Shown here in pieces: positions 37,201 through 43,313 of a stretch of DNA of 64,000 nucleotides. The position numbers and the translations under genes are program-made. A model generated the notes under the pieces. It did not search any database and was not told where the DNA came from. It was given only the letters and a program-made list of their open reading frames with translations. Each line of letters opens with the position of its first letter. Position 1 is the first letter of the stretch. Source of the DNA: Bacteroidia bacterium (GTDB lineage Bacteria; Bacteroidota; Bacteroidia; Flavobacteriales; Flavobacteriaceae); assembly GCA_030427735.1 (NCBI GenBank), contig JAUIBP010000001.1:372001-436000 (forward strand), read 5' to 3'.

Positions 37201-37949
37201 GAGAATCTATTTTCTTAAGAACAACACAAGAAACAGAAACAGCTTCAATAGACAACGAATTACAACGCGTGCGCATTACCTTTAAAAACCCAGATAATGC
37301 CATTAGAGAATTATTATTAGGGTTTACTCCAGACAATGCAGCTACAGATGGTATTGACTTTGGATATGATGCCACTAATTTTGACGATCTATCTAACGAT
37401 ATGTCCTTCATCATTAACAACGAAAAATACGTTATTCAAGCAGTAGGTGCATTCGATAACACCAAGCAATTCCCGTTAGGCATATTCCTGTCGGACAATG
37501 GTAATATCGAAATAAGCTTAAAAGCTTTAGAGAATTTTGATAGTGAAATCGATGTGTTTATTTACGATGCGTATAACGATACCTATACCCAAATTAACAA
37601 CTCTAAATATCAGATGCATTTGGATAAAGGCGATTATACAGACCGTTATTTTCTAGCCTTTAAAGATGACAACAAACTGGATATTATTGAAAGTGACTTA
37701 AGCCAGATAAAAGTAAATTATTTAGATAACACAGAAGAAATCCACATTAAAACACCAAAATACACCACTATAAAACAAGTGTATTTAATAAATACCTTAG
37801 GACAAACCGTTAAAACGTGGAATGCTACAAACGCACCATTATCGTACAACTGTAAAATTCCTGTACAACGCGTATCTGAAGGTAGTTATATTATTAAAGT
37901 AGAAACCGAAAACGGCACTACCACCAAAAAAATTATCATTCAATATTAA
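28290..37949 (+). CDS. Giant T9SS-exported surface protein with Gly-rich, TIG, many Ig/PKD-like and LamG domains
   Basis: 3219 residues. A long n-region precedes a signal-peptide core (FFLFGMALCMFVLNVQGQ, cleavage near 49). Order: Gly-rich domain (about 60-248; WPVPAGVSSVTVQLWGAGG), IPT/TIG domain (about 251-331), Ig-like and PKD-like domains with CQGQTNVTYTVDP-type starts (about 335-1035), about five copies plus one later copy of a unit with YSWTRDN...TGI...TVTFTITA...GCSS (about 1040-1525, and near 1770), Ig-like units with YQWESSTDN and YRRVVST (about 1830-2320), a LamG/concanavalin-like domain (about 2397-2560; FSIEIWVKPNG, WYHVAVTFNGS, DELRIWNTAL), and a T9SS type-A sorting domain (last ~80). 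No enzyme motif seen. Probably an adhesin or matrix protein for surface or glycan contact. Monocistronic. Confidence 0.9.
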   Translation: MYNVTILNISYSFLNTVWHHVNTLLKPAKSKFFLFGMALCMFVLNVQGQETFTDNTDNGSETWPVPAGVSSVTVQLWGAGGAGGGCQNNNDAGSGGGGGGYTAITLNVLPGQIINYQIGSGGVGDTNDGEDGENSTLSHSNSSTSLTAFGGDGGQQDDSNNIPGGTGGPATGGTTNISGQNGSNGGGTTGGNGGNAGNTSNTGGAGNNNGSGDDGIIPGGGGGGGEQFFGVDQSGGNGGNGQLIITYTINLTPTITNLSATNICEGESLTITGTNFTGATAVTIGGTNVSNYTVNSNTQITATVGSGSTGAVQVTTVGGTASSAQSVTVNTLSGAPTTITGTTSICTVGGTTTLQAQGGSAGTNAQVVWYQNAVGGTPVDTGNSITVSPTTTTTYYARYEGDCNTTTAVSAEVIVAPIAAAGALTTGATTVCQGQTGVVYTIDPITNATSYEWTVPSGATITSTPPYTNSISVNYSASASTGNLTVRGVNSTCPAGQALTQVITVNTLSTAPTAIAVQGGGASAICSGENINLTVSGGTLGTNAEPQWSTDNCSNTSFSNAQSITVNPTTTTTYYVKYVGDCNETACISITVTVGQPLGTPTNLTGTTEVCQGQTNVTYTVDPIANATDYTWQVPTGATITSGANTNSITVNYSTTAVSGNVTVTGSNDECGDSSVASLAVTVNELTVAPTFESPTDVVCDGDSVTYTVTEITDAASYNWTVPTGATITSGNNTNSITVDFSGAVSGDISVSGQNACGSGNTTTLPITVNTIPENAGAISGPNTVCPGDTAVEYSIAAISNASSYVWSISNASATIIESGSDTNAIAINISSTPLSDFIISVVGENDCGVSAVISEFTVNLNQESVAPTTITPTVSNIICEDTSTTLTVSGGSLGTDASIEWFTDSCGGTPAGTGASITVSPTSNTTYFARYTGTCNTTDCAQIDIIIDPKPLAAGTITGTNVVCQGETNVQYSVPSIDYATNYIWTLPPGATIVSGDGTNTILVNYDISASSGAITVQGENDCGTGTLSANYPVTVNITPYIPNNYNETVCSGESFNFTPPNGGGNTVPPGTTYSWTIPTNMNGVTGATSGTNENSFNQTLINQTGSPQTVVYQVTAQTGGCSASVFEILLTINPQPIVSGTPTTQTTCSGAPINTISFTEESGISGAIDFIWSRDNTANVTGTPTSGNSSTINVTLNNTTNTQQTVIFSVTAISENGCESPPFSVEVLVNPTPTVIATPATQTICSEENITEIILSNPNNVTGPVNYSWTRDNNTNITGIANGSGNSITGQLTNTTNTPQTTTFTITAEASDCSSATTTATVTVNPKPILSVNIDEQEVCGNSTIANIVAGSNLSGTSFSWTRNDVTGLSGIPTSGNGATISGTFINNTNTTLTTTFTITGTRNGCSESITSQVNIKPTPLIVATPNTQAICDDDSFSINLSSSNNVSGTTYSWTRDKTSEVTGIAASGAGSPITASLSNNTTTTQTVTFTITATADGCSSTSTATVDVYAPLIAPVISESQAVCFLAAPSLLEITNSNLGGSGNYSYQWQRKITETAAWENIAGATDSSYQPGLVTQNYFYQLIITDECGTVTSNTVFVQVIANIGFTFTLTGIPNTEICPETIFTPGISSVHVGSSAVRYSWTSDSDFISPSSGGPMGNTGPGVPFDWLPLFRTSSANIGPLTVQNNTNETVTTQIRIKPSVYNYADNNPTESDFICDISEQVIDITIRPTPIAYATAAANSICSDSSADIEITGNITDAPMQFSWTRTTPSGITGATNGNSGNIAAGSDYVIDNELTNTTGSPISVTYTITPTSNGCTGTPITYTITVGPTVTSGTIAANQTICNGGDPVAFTQTVAATGSNLSYQWESSTDNVTFTAITGATGVTYDAPSGLTASTWYRRVVSTTVNGFTCSEVPTASIFVAVNTFDPGSVSGNQTICSGDTPTSLGSVNASSSNSGTTFNYNWQSSNSASGPWTDLGVTTATYTPSSLTETTFYQRTVTATLNGTSCEAISTNIIEITINNVDPGAIEGDQLLCGNNPEALTSLSNGTGDGTVSYQWQSSPSGANSWTNITNAINANYDPPAGFSTATDYRRITTSTLNSVTCSAISTTVTVTPNDITPGQIGSNRTVCFGGDPLAFGSTIDASASSTINYIWQISNAPTGPWTDISGTNSSTYDAPATTGTATTYYRRVASTDDGCTVFSNYVSVAVNSITQPVIAGDQNICSTTNPIAFTMPTPATGSGTVQYQWESSTDNSTWSIIPTATSATYDPPVLNTTTYYRVLATSTLNGVSCSELSGTLVVNVTPFIPAIASNESTINDCADTTINLSANLESGISGTWSATPAGGVFSDINNPESTFTGESGETYTLTWTVTNTPCVDNAANVNVTFPDCGNNFDFDGTNTSVSFNDNYNLNNPFSIEIWVKPNGASATQTIISKRNANDLSTGYDLSIVGGSTLAFNWNSNSISVSNVVSTSRWYHVAVTFNGSTYTVYVDGIAVDTATGSAPISNTQNTLLGAMSSNSVPVNYYNGWLDELRIWNTALTETQIREMMNQEIQANGNVVRGSEIPLDINGNLNWNTNLTAYYQMDLDSEISSGVLNPTKGGTQGTLRNMTTLQSETAPIPYISTNNGSWDSASSWLNGTVQQLPNTDGIDWNIVRINNNVQTNRATTVLGLIVNSNTLTINNNQPIEATKYLKIDGTLVLNGESQLLQPENSIVDYTGIGEMHRDQQGTTNFYNYNYWASPVSTTGTANNRTYKLSEVLHVGTTPVGWTPNHDGAPGNPPSISTRWLYLYENYDATVFNWHRIDQNYDINVGLGYIMKGASIADYTFIGQPNNGDYLVSVDAGNDALVGNPYPSAIDVRAFLTDNQSMLDDGSGNNGEVRLWVQSTTNNSHVTSEYLGGYATLNMAGSITAVATDDIAGVGDADSFLPQRYIPVAQGFFITAGQTGNIMFNNGQRFFKTEASGESIFLRTTQETETASIDNELQRVRITFKNPDNAIRELLLGFTPDNAATDGIDFGYDATNFDDLSNDMSFIINNEKYVIQAVGAFDNTKQFPLGIFLSDNGNIEISLKALENFDSEIDVFIYDAYNDTYTQINNSKYQMHLDKGDYTDRYFLAFKDDNKLDIIESDLSQIKVNYLDNTEEIHIKTPKYTTIKQVYLINTLGQTVKTWNATNAPLSYNCKIPVQRVSEGSYIIKVETENGTTTKKIIIQY

Positions 37950-37970
37950 CCGCTGTAACAACCATAACCT

Positions 37971-38004
37971 AAAACGCCCCGAGCATGTTGTCTCGGGGCG
38001 TTTT
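37971..38004. terminator. Bidirectional terminator between the giant gene and hisS
   Basis: A 13-bp GC-rich stem (37971-37983 with 37992-38004, arm AAAACGCCCCGAG) with an 8-nt loop and T-tracts on both strands, between convergent genes. Confidence 0.92.
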
Positions 38005-38027
38005 TAATTTGTTGAATTTTATTAAGC

Positions 38028-39401
38028 CTACTGTTTTACAGTTTTCAATAACTCTTGGAAAGTGACTTTAGTTTGTTCGCCCGACGTCATGTTTTTTAGG
38101 GTAAACATCTCCGATTGTATTTCTTCTTCGCCTACAAGAACAACAAAAGGAATAGTTCTTTTGTTAGCGTAATTCATTTGTTTTTTCATCTTGGCAGCAT
38201 CTGGATATAATTCGGCATTTACACCAACCGCCCTTAACTTTTTAATAGCCTGTAAACAACCTAAAGCTTCGGTATTTCCAAAATTAATAAACAATACCTC
38301 TACATTTTTATTTACTGTTACAGGAAATAATTGTAATTCTTCTAACACCAAATAAATACGGTCTAGACCAAAACTAATTCCAACACCACTAACATCTTTT
38401 AAACCGAAAATTCCAGTTAAATCATCGTAACGGCCACCGCCGCCTATAGATCCCATTTGCACTGTCTTTGGCGCAGCAACTTCAAAAATAGCACCTGTAT
38501 AATAGTTTAGACCTCTAGCCAATGTAACGTCTAACTGCAATGTTGCGGTTTTTAGGCCCAATTCCACTATTGCAGAATTTATAAACTCTAATTCTTCGAT
38601 ACCTTTTTTACCTTCTTTAGATGTACTCAAGATATCACCCAAAACAGCAATTTGTGCTTCAAAAGTACCAGAAAGCGAGAATAAAGGTTGCATTTTAACG
38701 ATGCCCTCTTCTGGAATTCCTTTGCTTAACATTTCTTCCTTTACTTTCTCCTCTCCTATTTTATCCAGTTTATCTAAAGCTACTGTAAAGTCGATTAACT
38801 TGTCTTTGGCACCGATAACTTCGGCGATTCCTGATAATATTTTACGGTTGTTAATTTTAATCGTAACACCTTCCAGTTTCAAACCTGTAAACACAGCATC
38901 GTACAACTGCACAAACTCTACTTCCTGCCATAACGAATTAGAACCTACCACATCGGCATCGCATTGGTAAAACTCTCTAAAACGTCCCTTTTGAGGTCTA
39001 TCAGCACGCCATACTGGTTGCATTTGGTAGCGTTTAAACGGAAATTCAATCTCGTTTTGATGTTGTACCACATAACGCGCAAACGGCACGGTTAAATCGT
39101 AACGCAGCGCTTTTTCGGAGATATTTGATGTTAATTTAGCAGCATCTTTTTCTGCATACAATGCATCATCAACCTTATTCAAAAAATCCCCAGAATTCAA
39201 AATCTTAAAGATTAACCGGTCACCTTCATCACCATATTTTCCCATTAAAGTTTCAGAATTCTCGAAACTAGGTGTTTCGATAGGCTGAAATCCAAAAGTT
39301 TCAAACACCTGTTGTATGGTATTAAAAATATATTGACGTTTTGCGACTTGCTCTGGGTTAAAATCTCTTGTACCTTTAGGAATGCTTGGTTTTTGTGCCA
39401 T
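38028..39401 (-). CDS. hisS: Histidine--tRNA ligase
   Basis: 457 residues. Class II synthetase core with [10 protein letters not shown] at the N-terminus, [14 protein letters not shown] (motif near substrate), [29 protein letters not shown] (motif 2), [15 protein letters not shown] (His-binding) and [13 protein letters not shown], then the C-terminal anticodon-binding domain ([10 protein letters not shown]). Charges tRNA-His in the cytosol. Monocistronic. Convergent to the giant gene. Confidence 0.97.
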   Translation of the reverse strand: MAQKPSIPKGTRDFNPEQVAKRQYIFNTIQQVFETFGFQPIETPSFENSETLMGKYGDEGDRLIFKILNSGDFLNKVDDALYAEKDAAKLTSNISEKALRYDLTVPFARYVVQHQNEIEFPFKRYQMQPVWRADRPQKGRFREFYQCDADVVGSNSLWQEVEFVQLYDAVFTGLKLEGVTIKINNRKILSGIAEVIGAKDKLIDFTVALDKLDKIGEEKVKEEMLSKGIPEEGIVKMQPLFSLSGTFEAQIAVLGDILSTSKEGKKGIEELEFINSAIVELGLKTATLQLDVTLARGLNYYTGAIFEVAAPKTVQMGSIGGGGRYDDLTGIFGLKDVSGVGISFGLDRIYLVLEELQLFPVTVNKNVEVLFINFGNTEALGCLQAIKKLRAVGVNAELYPDAAKMKKQMNYANKRTIPFVVLVGEEEIQSEMFTLKNMTSGEQTKVTFQELLKTVKQ

Positions 39402-39529
39402 TTACTTTAAAATTTGAGCACAAATATCTAAATTTTTAAGGTGACTTAATAAGATATTTTAATTTTATAGTAACTTTATTCGGTTTTAGGAGTCTTACAT
39501 TACAAACACCAAACTTATACGCTAAATAT

Positions 39530-40768
39530 ATGTTTTCACTCGTTCGAGAAAATATCCGAATTGCCTTCGATTCTATAAAAAACCAATTACTGCGAACCAT
39601 TTTAACGGTTTTAATTATTGCCATTGGCATTACTGCTTTAGTTGGTATTTTAAGTGCGGTTTCGGCATTAGAGAATACCATTTCCAGTGATTTTTCGTCT
39701 ATGGGAGCCAATACATTTAATATTCAGCGTTATAAATTTACAGCCCGCCAACAAGGTGGGGATCGCCAAAAGGTGAATCCGATTATTAGTTACCAAAACA
39801 TTCGTGATTTTGTAGCGCAATACGACTTCCCCTATACTAAAACATCGGTGTCTTTTGTAGGAAGTTCGACAGCCGAAGTTAAGTTTGAAAATAAAAAAAC
39901 CGATCCTGAAGTTACTGCCATTGGAGCCAACTCTCATTTTATACAAAATTCTGGTTTGGAGGTAGATTTGGGACGTGAATTTAATGCCCTTGAAGTTGAA
40001 AACAATTCGAATGTATGTATTATTGGTAGCGACTTGGTTAAAGCCTTATTTAAAGACGATAACCCCATAGATAAAACCATTAGCGTAAGAGGTTTTAAAT
40101 TTAAAGTGATAGGCACCTTAAAATCTAAAGGCGCCACCTTTGGAAACAATCAGGATCTAAGGGTTATAATTCCGCTTCAAAAAGCGCGCTCAATTTTCAC
40201 CAATGCTAATATTAATTATGCTTTAAGTATTATGGTAGAAAACAAGGAGATGTTAGAAGGCGCTCAAGATGATGCCATTATTACCTTTAGAAATATACGA
40301 GGATTAAGCCCAATAGAGGAAAACAATTTTGGTATAGAGCGTAGCGACGATTTAATAAACCGCATTGGGTCCATTACTGGCATACTATCTACAGCGGCGT
40401 GGGTAATTAGTATTATCACTATTTTAGGGTCTTCTATAGCACTAATGAACATTATGCTGGTATCGGTAAGCGAGCGCACACGAGAAATTGGTGTTAGAAA
40501 AGCTTTAGGTGCCAAACAAAGCACCATTGCTTTTCAATTTTTTATAGAAACCATTATTATTGGTCAGTTTGGCGGTTTATTAGGTATGCTGTTAGGTGTA
40601 CTACTAGGTCTTGGGTTTGCCGCGGCAGTAGATTTTAAATTTAGCATTCCGTGGGCTGCCATGATTTGGGCTAGCTTTATTACGTTTGTTGTAGCTATTA
40701 TTTCGGGATCTTATCCCGCTTCTAAAGCAGCAAAATTAGATCCGATTGAATCGTTACGTTACGAATAA
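39530..40768 (+). CDS. ABC transporter permease, MacB/FtsX-type
   Basis: 412 residues. The N-terminal membrane segment (about 20-45, TILTVLIIAIGITALVGIL) is followed by a periplasmic MacB-type core domain (about 55-270) and three C-terminal segments of the FtsX fold with RTREIGVRKALGAKQSTIAFQFF between them. The final ASKAAKLDPIESLRYE is the usual MacB-family end. Family knowledge: works with an ATPase and often a membrane-fusion protein for lipoprotein or small-molecule export. No ATPase gene lies next to it, so the partner must be elsewhere. Its stop touches the stop of the convergent DUF6495 gene. Confidence 0.9.
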   Translation: MFSLVRENIRIAFDSIKNQLLRTILTVLIIAIGITALVGILSAVSALENTISSDFSSMGANTFNIQRYKFTARQQGGDRQKVNPIISYQNIRDFVAQYDFPYTKTSVSFVGSSTAEVKFENKKTDPEVTAIGANSHFIQNSGLEVDLGREFNALEVENNSNVCIIGSDLVKALFKDDNPIDKTISVRGFKFKVIGTLKSKGATFGNNQDLRVIIPLQKARSIFTNANINYALSIMVENKEMLEGAQDDAIITFRNIRGLSPIEENNFGIERSDDLINRIGSITGILSTAAWVISIITILGSSIALMNIMLVSVSERTREIGVRKALGAKQSTIAFQFFIETIIIGQFGGLLGMLLGVLLGLGFAAAVDFKFSIPWAAMIWASFITFVVAIISGSYPASKAAKLDPIESLRYE

Positions 40769-41245
40769 TTAGTTATCAGAATTTACCAAATCGTTGAAAT
40801 AGTTATAGAGTTCGCCTTTTGTAATAATGGCTCCTTGCTGAATAAGATTAAAAATATCTAAATTTTTATCTTCACCATAGGTTTTATTGGCTTGTAAAAA
40901 CTCAACATTATCGTCTAATAAATTATTTCGCAACCAGTCGAAACCTTCTTTTGTTGCCAAATCTTTATCGTTTTTTAACTGAATGGCTACTAAATGCATG
41001 TTAGTTTCCCCTATTGCAAATAAATGCATGTGTTGCCCAGATATGTGCTCCAGATATTTTACTTGGCCTAAAACGCCTTCCCATACCAAATCGCTAAACA
41101 CATCTAATTCTTGCTCGGCTACTTCGGGTGTATTGGCTTTTATATCGGCCCACTCGCTGGCATCAATAGATTGTGTTGCCAAAAAGTTAATAAACTCTGG
41201 GTGCAATTCTTCAAACTGCTCTTTGGTAAGTCTAGAATATTTCAT
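40769..41245 (-). CDS. DUF6495 family protein
   Basis: 158 residues, cytosolic, acidic. Sequence features: KYSRLTKEQFEELHPEFINFLATQ at the N-terminus, EWADIKANTPEVAEQELDVFSDLVWE, and HMHLFAIGETNMHLVAIQL in the middle. A flavobacterial family of unknown function. Lies downstream of the ribosomal-protein operon but behind its terminator, so transcription is probably separate. Confidence 0.78.
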   Translation of the reverse strand: MKYSRLTKEQFEELHPEFINFLATQSIDASEWADIKANTPEVAEQELDVFSDLVWEGVLGQVKYLEHISGQHMHLFAIGETNMHLVAIQLKNDKDLATKEGFDWLRNNLLDDNVEFLQANKTYGEDKNLDIFNLIQQGAIITKGELYNYFNDLVNSDN

Positions 41246-41269
41246 TTTTGATACTTTTTTAAATTAAAA

Positions 41270-41297
41270 AAACCGTCTAGACGTATCTAAACGGTTT
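41270..41297 (-). terminator. Terminator of the rpsF-rpsR-rplI operon
   Basis: AAACCGTCTAGA (41270-41281) pairs with TCTAAACGGTTT (41286-41297) except for one mismatch, 4-nt loop, followed on the minus strand by a T-tract, just past the rplI stop at 41321. Confidence 0.78.
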
Positions 41298-41320
41298 CAA
41301 ATTATATACTACTTTTTAAA

Positions 41321-41767
41321 TTAGTTAGCTTGAGCAACTACTTCAAAAGGTAAATCTACAGTTACAGTTCTGTGTAAACGAACGGCAGCATTATACTTAC
41401 CAGTACGTTTTACAGTAGCAACAGTGATGAATTTTTTATCGATAGCATGACCAGCTTTTTCTAAAGCATCGGCTACGTCGATATTATTTACAGAACCAAA
41501 TAATTTATCGCCTGCACCTACTTTTGCTGATATTTTAACCTCTAAAGCTTTTAACGCTTCAGCAATTTTATTAGCATCATCAACAATTTTTTGTTCTTTA
41601 AAAGCTCTTTGCTTTAAGTTTTCTGCTAAAACTTTCTTTGCAGATACTGTAGCCAAAATAGCTTTTCCTGTTGGAATTAAAAAGTTTCTACCATAACCGT
41701 TCTTAACTGTTACAACATCGTCTTTAAATCCTAAATTTTCAACGTCTTGTTTTAATATAAGTTCCAT
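41321..41767 (-). CDS. rplI: 50S ribosomal protein L9
   Basis: 148 residues, full length. The N-terminal domain has the L9 signature MELILKQDVENLGFKDDVVTVKNGYGRNFLIPTGKA. A connecting helix and C-terminal domain follow with KLFGSVNNIDVADAL and a closing TVDLPFEVVAQ. Binds 23S rRNA at the L1-stalk base. Last gene of rpsF-rpsR-rplI, 13 bp after rpsR. Confidence 0.97.
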   Translation of the reverse strand: MELILKQDVENLGFKDDVVTVKNGYGRNFLIPTGKAILATVSAKKVLAENLKQRAFKEQKIVDDANKIAEALKALEVKISAKVGAGDKLFGSVNNIDVADALEKAGHAIDKKFITVATVKRTGKYNAAVRLHRTVTVDLPFEVVAQAN

Positions 41768-41780
41768 TGTTATCGGTATT

Positions 41781-42077
41781 TTATTTTAATAAATCTGCTA
41801 CGTATGGCATTAACGCTAAGTGACGCGCTCTTTTTACTGCTACAGATACTTTTCTTTGGTATTTTAAAGAAGTTCCTGTTAAACGACGAGGTAAAATTTT
41901 ACCTTGCTCGTTTACAAACTTTAATAAGAAATCTGGATCTTTGTAATCTACATATTTAATACCAGATTTTTTGAAACGACAATATTTCTTTTGCTTGTTA
42001 GTTTCAATATTTAAAGGCGTTAAGTATCTAATCTCTCCGTCTTTTTTTCCTTTTGCTTGTTGTTCTATAGATGACAT
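41781..42077 (-). CDS. rpsR: 30S ribosomal protein S18
   Basis: 98 residues. Typical S18 core [40 protein letters not shown] and [17 protein letters not shown]-type end, with a slightly longer N-terminus than E. coli. Contacts S6 in the 30S platform. Its start is 2 bp from the stop of rpsF. Confidence 0.97.
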   Translation of the reverse strand: MSSIEQQAKGKKDGEIRYLTPLNIETNKQKKYCRFKKSGIKYVDYKDPDFLLKFVNEQGKILPRRLTGTSLKYQRKVSVAVKRARHLALMPYVADLLK

Positions 42078-42079
42078 AA

Positions 42080-42418
42080 TTACGCTTTTTGTTTTAATTT
42101 AGCTCTTCTTCTCTCTGCCCATGAAACAGCATGCTTGTCTAATTTCACAGTTAAGTAACGCATAAAACGCTCATCACGTCTAAATTCTAACTCTAACTGG
42201 TTAATAATATCTCCAGCTACAGTAAATTCAAATAAATGGTAAAAACCACTTTTCTTGTTTTGAATTGGGTAAGCTAATTTTTTAAGTCCCCAATCTTCTT
42301 TAGATATCATCTTAGCACCGTTAGAAACAAGAAAATCTTCGTATTTCTGTACTGTTTCCTTTATCTGAGCCTCAGATAAAACGGGATTTAAGATGAAAAC
42401 AGTTTCATAATGATTCAT
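42080..42418 (-). CDS. rpsF: 30S ribosomal protein S6
   Basis: 112 residues from ATG 42418 ([10 protein letters not shown]). The TTG two codons upstream is unlikely. S6 fold: [71 protein letters not shown]. First gene of the ribosomal operon. Partner of S18. Confidence 0.97.
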   Translation of the reverse strand: MNHYETVFILNPVLSEAQIKETVQKYEDFLVSNGAKMISKEDWGLKKLAYPIQNKKSGFYHLFEFTVAGDIINQLELEFRRDERFMRYLTVKLDKHAVSWAERRRAKLKQKA

Positions 42419-42617
42419 ATTCAAATCTATTTATTGTTAAAAATGGCTGCAAAATTAAGTGTTTTTATTAAATATTACAAATAGATTAAACAAAATTAAA
42501 AATCGTTATTTGAGATGTTAACGAAAACAAAAAAAATACGCTTTATCGGTTTTTTTTTGTTTTTTATCCGATTTATTTGTACTATTGTCGATATCTTAAC
42601 CGCAATACTGAAATGTT

Positions 42618-43313
42618 ATGACTTTAAACTGTGTAGTAGTAGACGACTCGGCAATCCAAAGATTGTCCATTGTAAAGTTAATAGAAAACCACCCTGCGCT
42701 TAACTTAATCGCAGAATATAGCAGCGCGCTAGAAACAAAAAACGGACTAAACACACACAAAGTAGACCTTATCTTTTTAGATATTGAAATGCCTGTTTTA
42801 AACGGCTTCGAACTACTTGACGTACTAAACAACAAACCGCAAATTATTTTTGTAACTGGTAAAACCGAATACGCTTTTAAGGCATTCAATTACGATGCTA
42901 CAGACTATTTAAAGAAGCCTATTACAAGAGAGCGCTTTATGGTTGCCGTAGAAAAAGCTATAGAGCACCATAAATTAAAACTAGATTTTAACGAAGCCGA
43001 AGGCGAACATATTTTTGTAAAAAGCAATCTTAAAAAACGTAAAGTTTATATTAACGATATAAAATGGATTGAAGCACTTGGCGATTACGTAAAATTAGTT
43101 ACCGAAGAGAATAGCCTTGTTGTACTTTCTACCATGAAAGCTTTTGAACAAGAATTACCTGAAGGTAAATTTTTAAGAATACACAAATCTTACATTGTAA
43201 ACTTAGATAAGATAGACCGATTTAACAGCAAAAATGTTGAAGTTGGTTCTTACGAAATTCCTTTAAGCAGAAACAAAAAGACACAACTTATAGATGCTTT
43301 AAACAGCATTTAA
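42618..43313 (+). CDS. LytTR-type response regulator
   Basis: 231 residues. Receiver domain at about 4-118 with acidic pocket Asp9/Asp10, phosphoacceptor Asp55 (LIFLDIEMPV) and Lys near 100 (YLKKPI). LytTR DNA-binding domain at about 133-231 (HIFVKSNLKKRKVYINDIKWIEALGDYVKLVT, FLRIHKSYIVNLDKI). No histidine kinase gene beside it, so the partner kinase is elsewhere. Its end overlaps the convergent priA by 4 bp. Target genes are unknown. Confidence 0.93.
   Translation: MTLNCVVVDDSAIQRLSIVKLIENHPALNLIAEYSSALETKNGLNTHKVDLIFLDIEMPVLNGFELLDVLNNKPQIIFVTGKTEYAFKAFNYDATDYLKKPITRERFMVAVEKAIEHHKLKLDFNEAEGEHIFVKSNLKKRKVYINDIKWIEALGDYVKLVTEENSLVVLSTMKAFEQELPEGKFLRIHKSYIVNLDKIDRFNSKNVEVGSYEIPLSRNKKTQLIDALNSI

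Noticed and set aside
28440-37950. Possible CRISPR-like or direct-repeat array inside the giant gene
   Set aside because: The repeats are protein-level Ig-like units with diverged DNA and no regular spacers.
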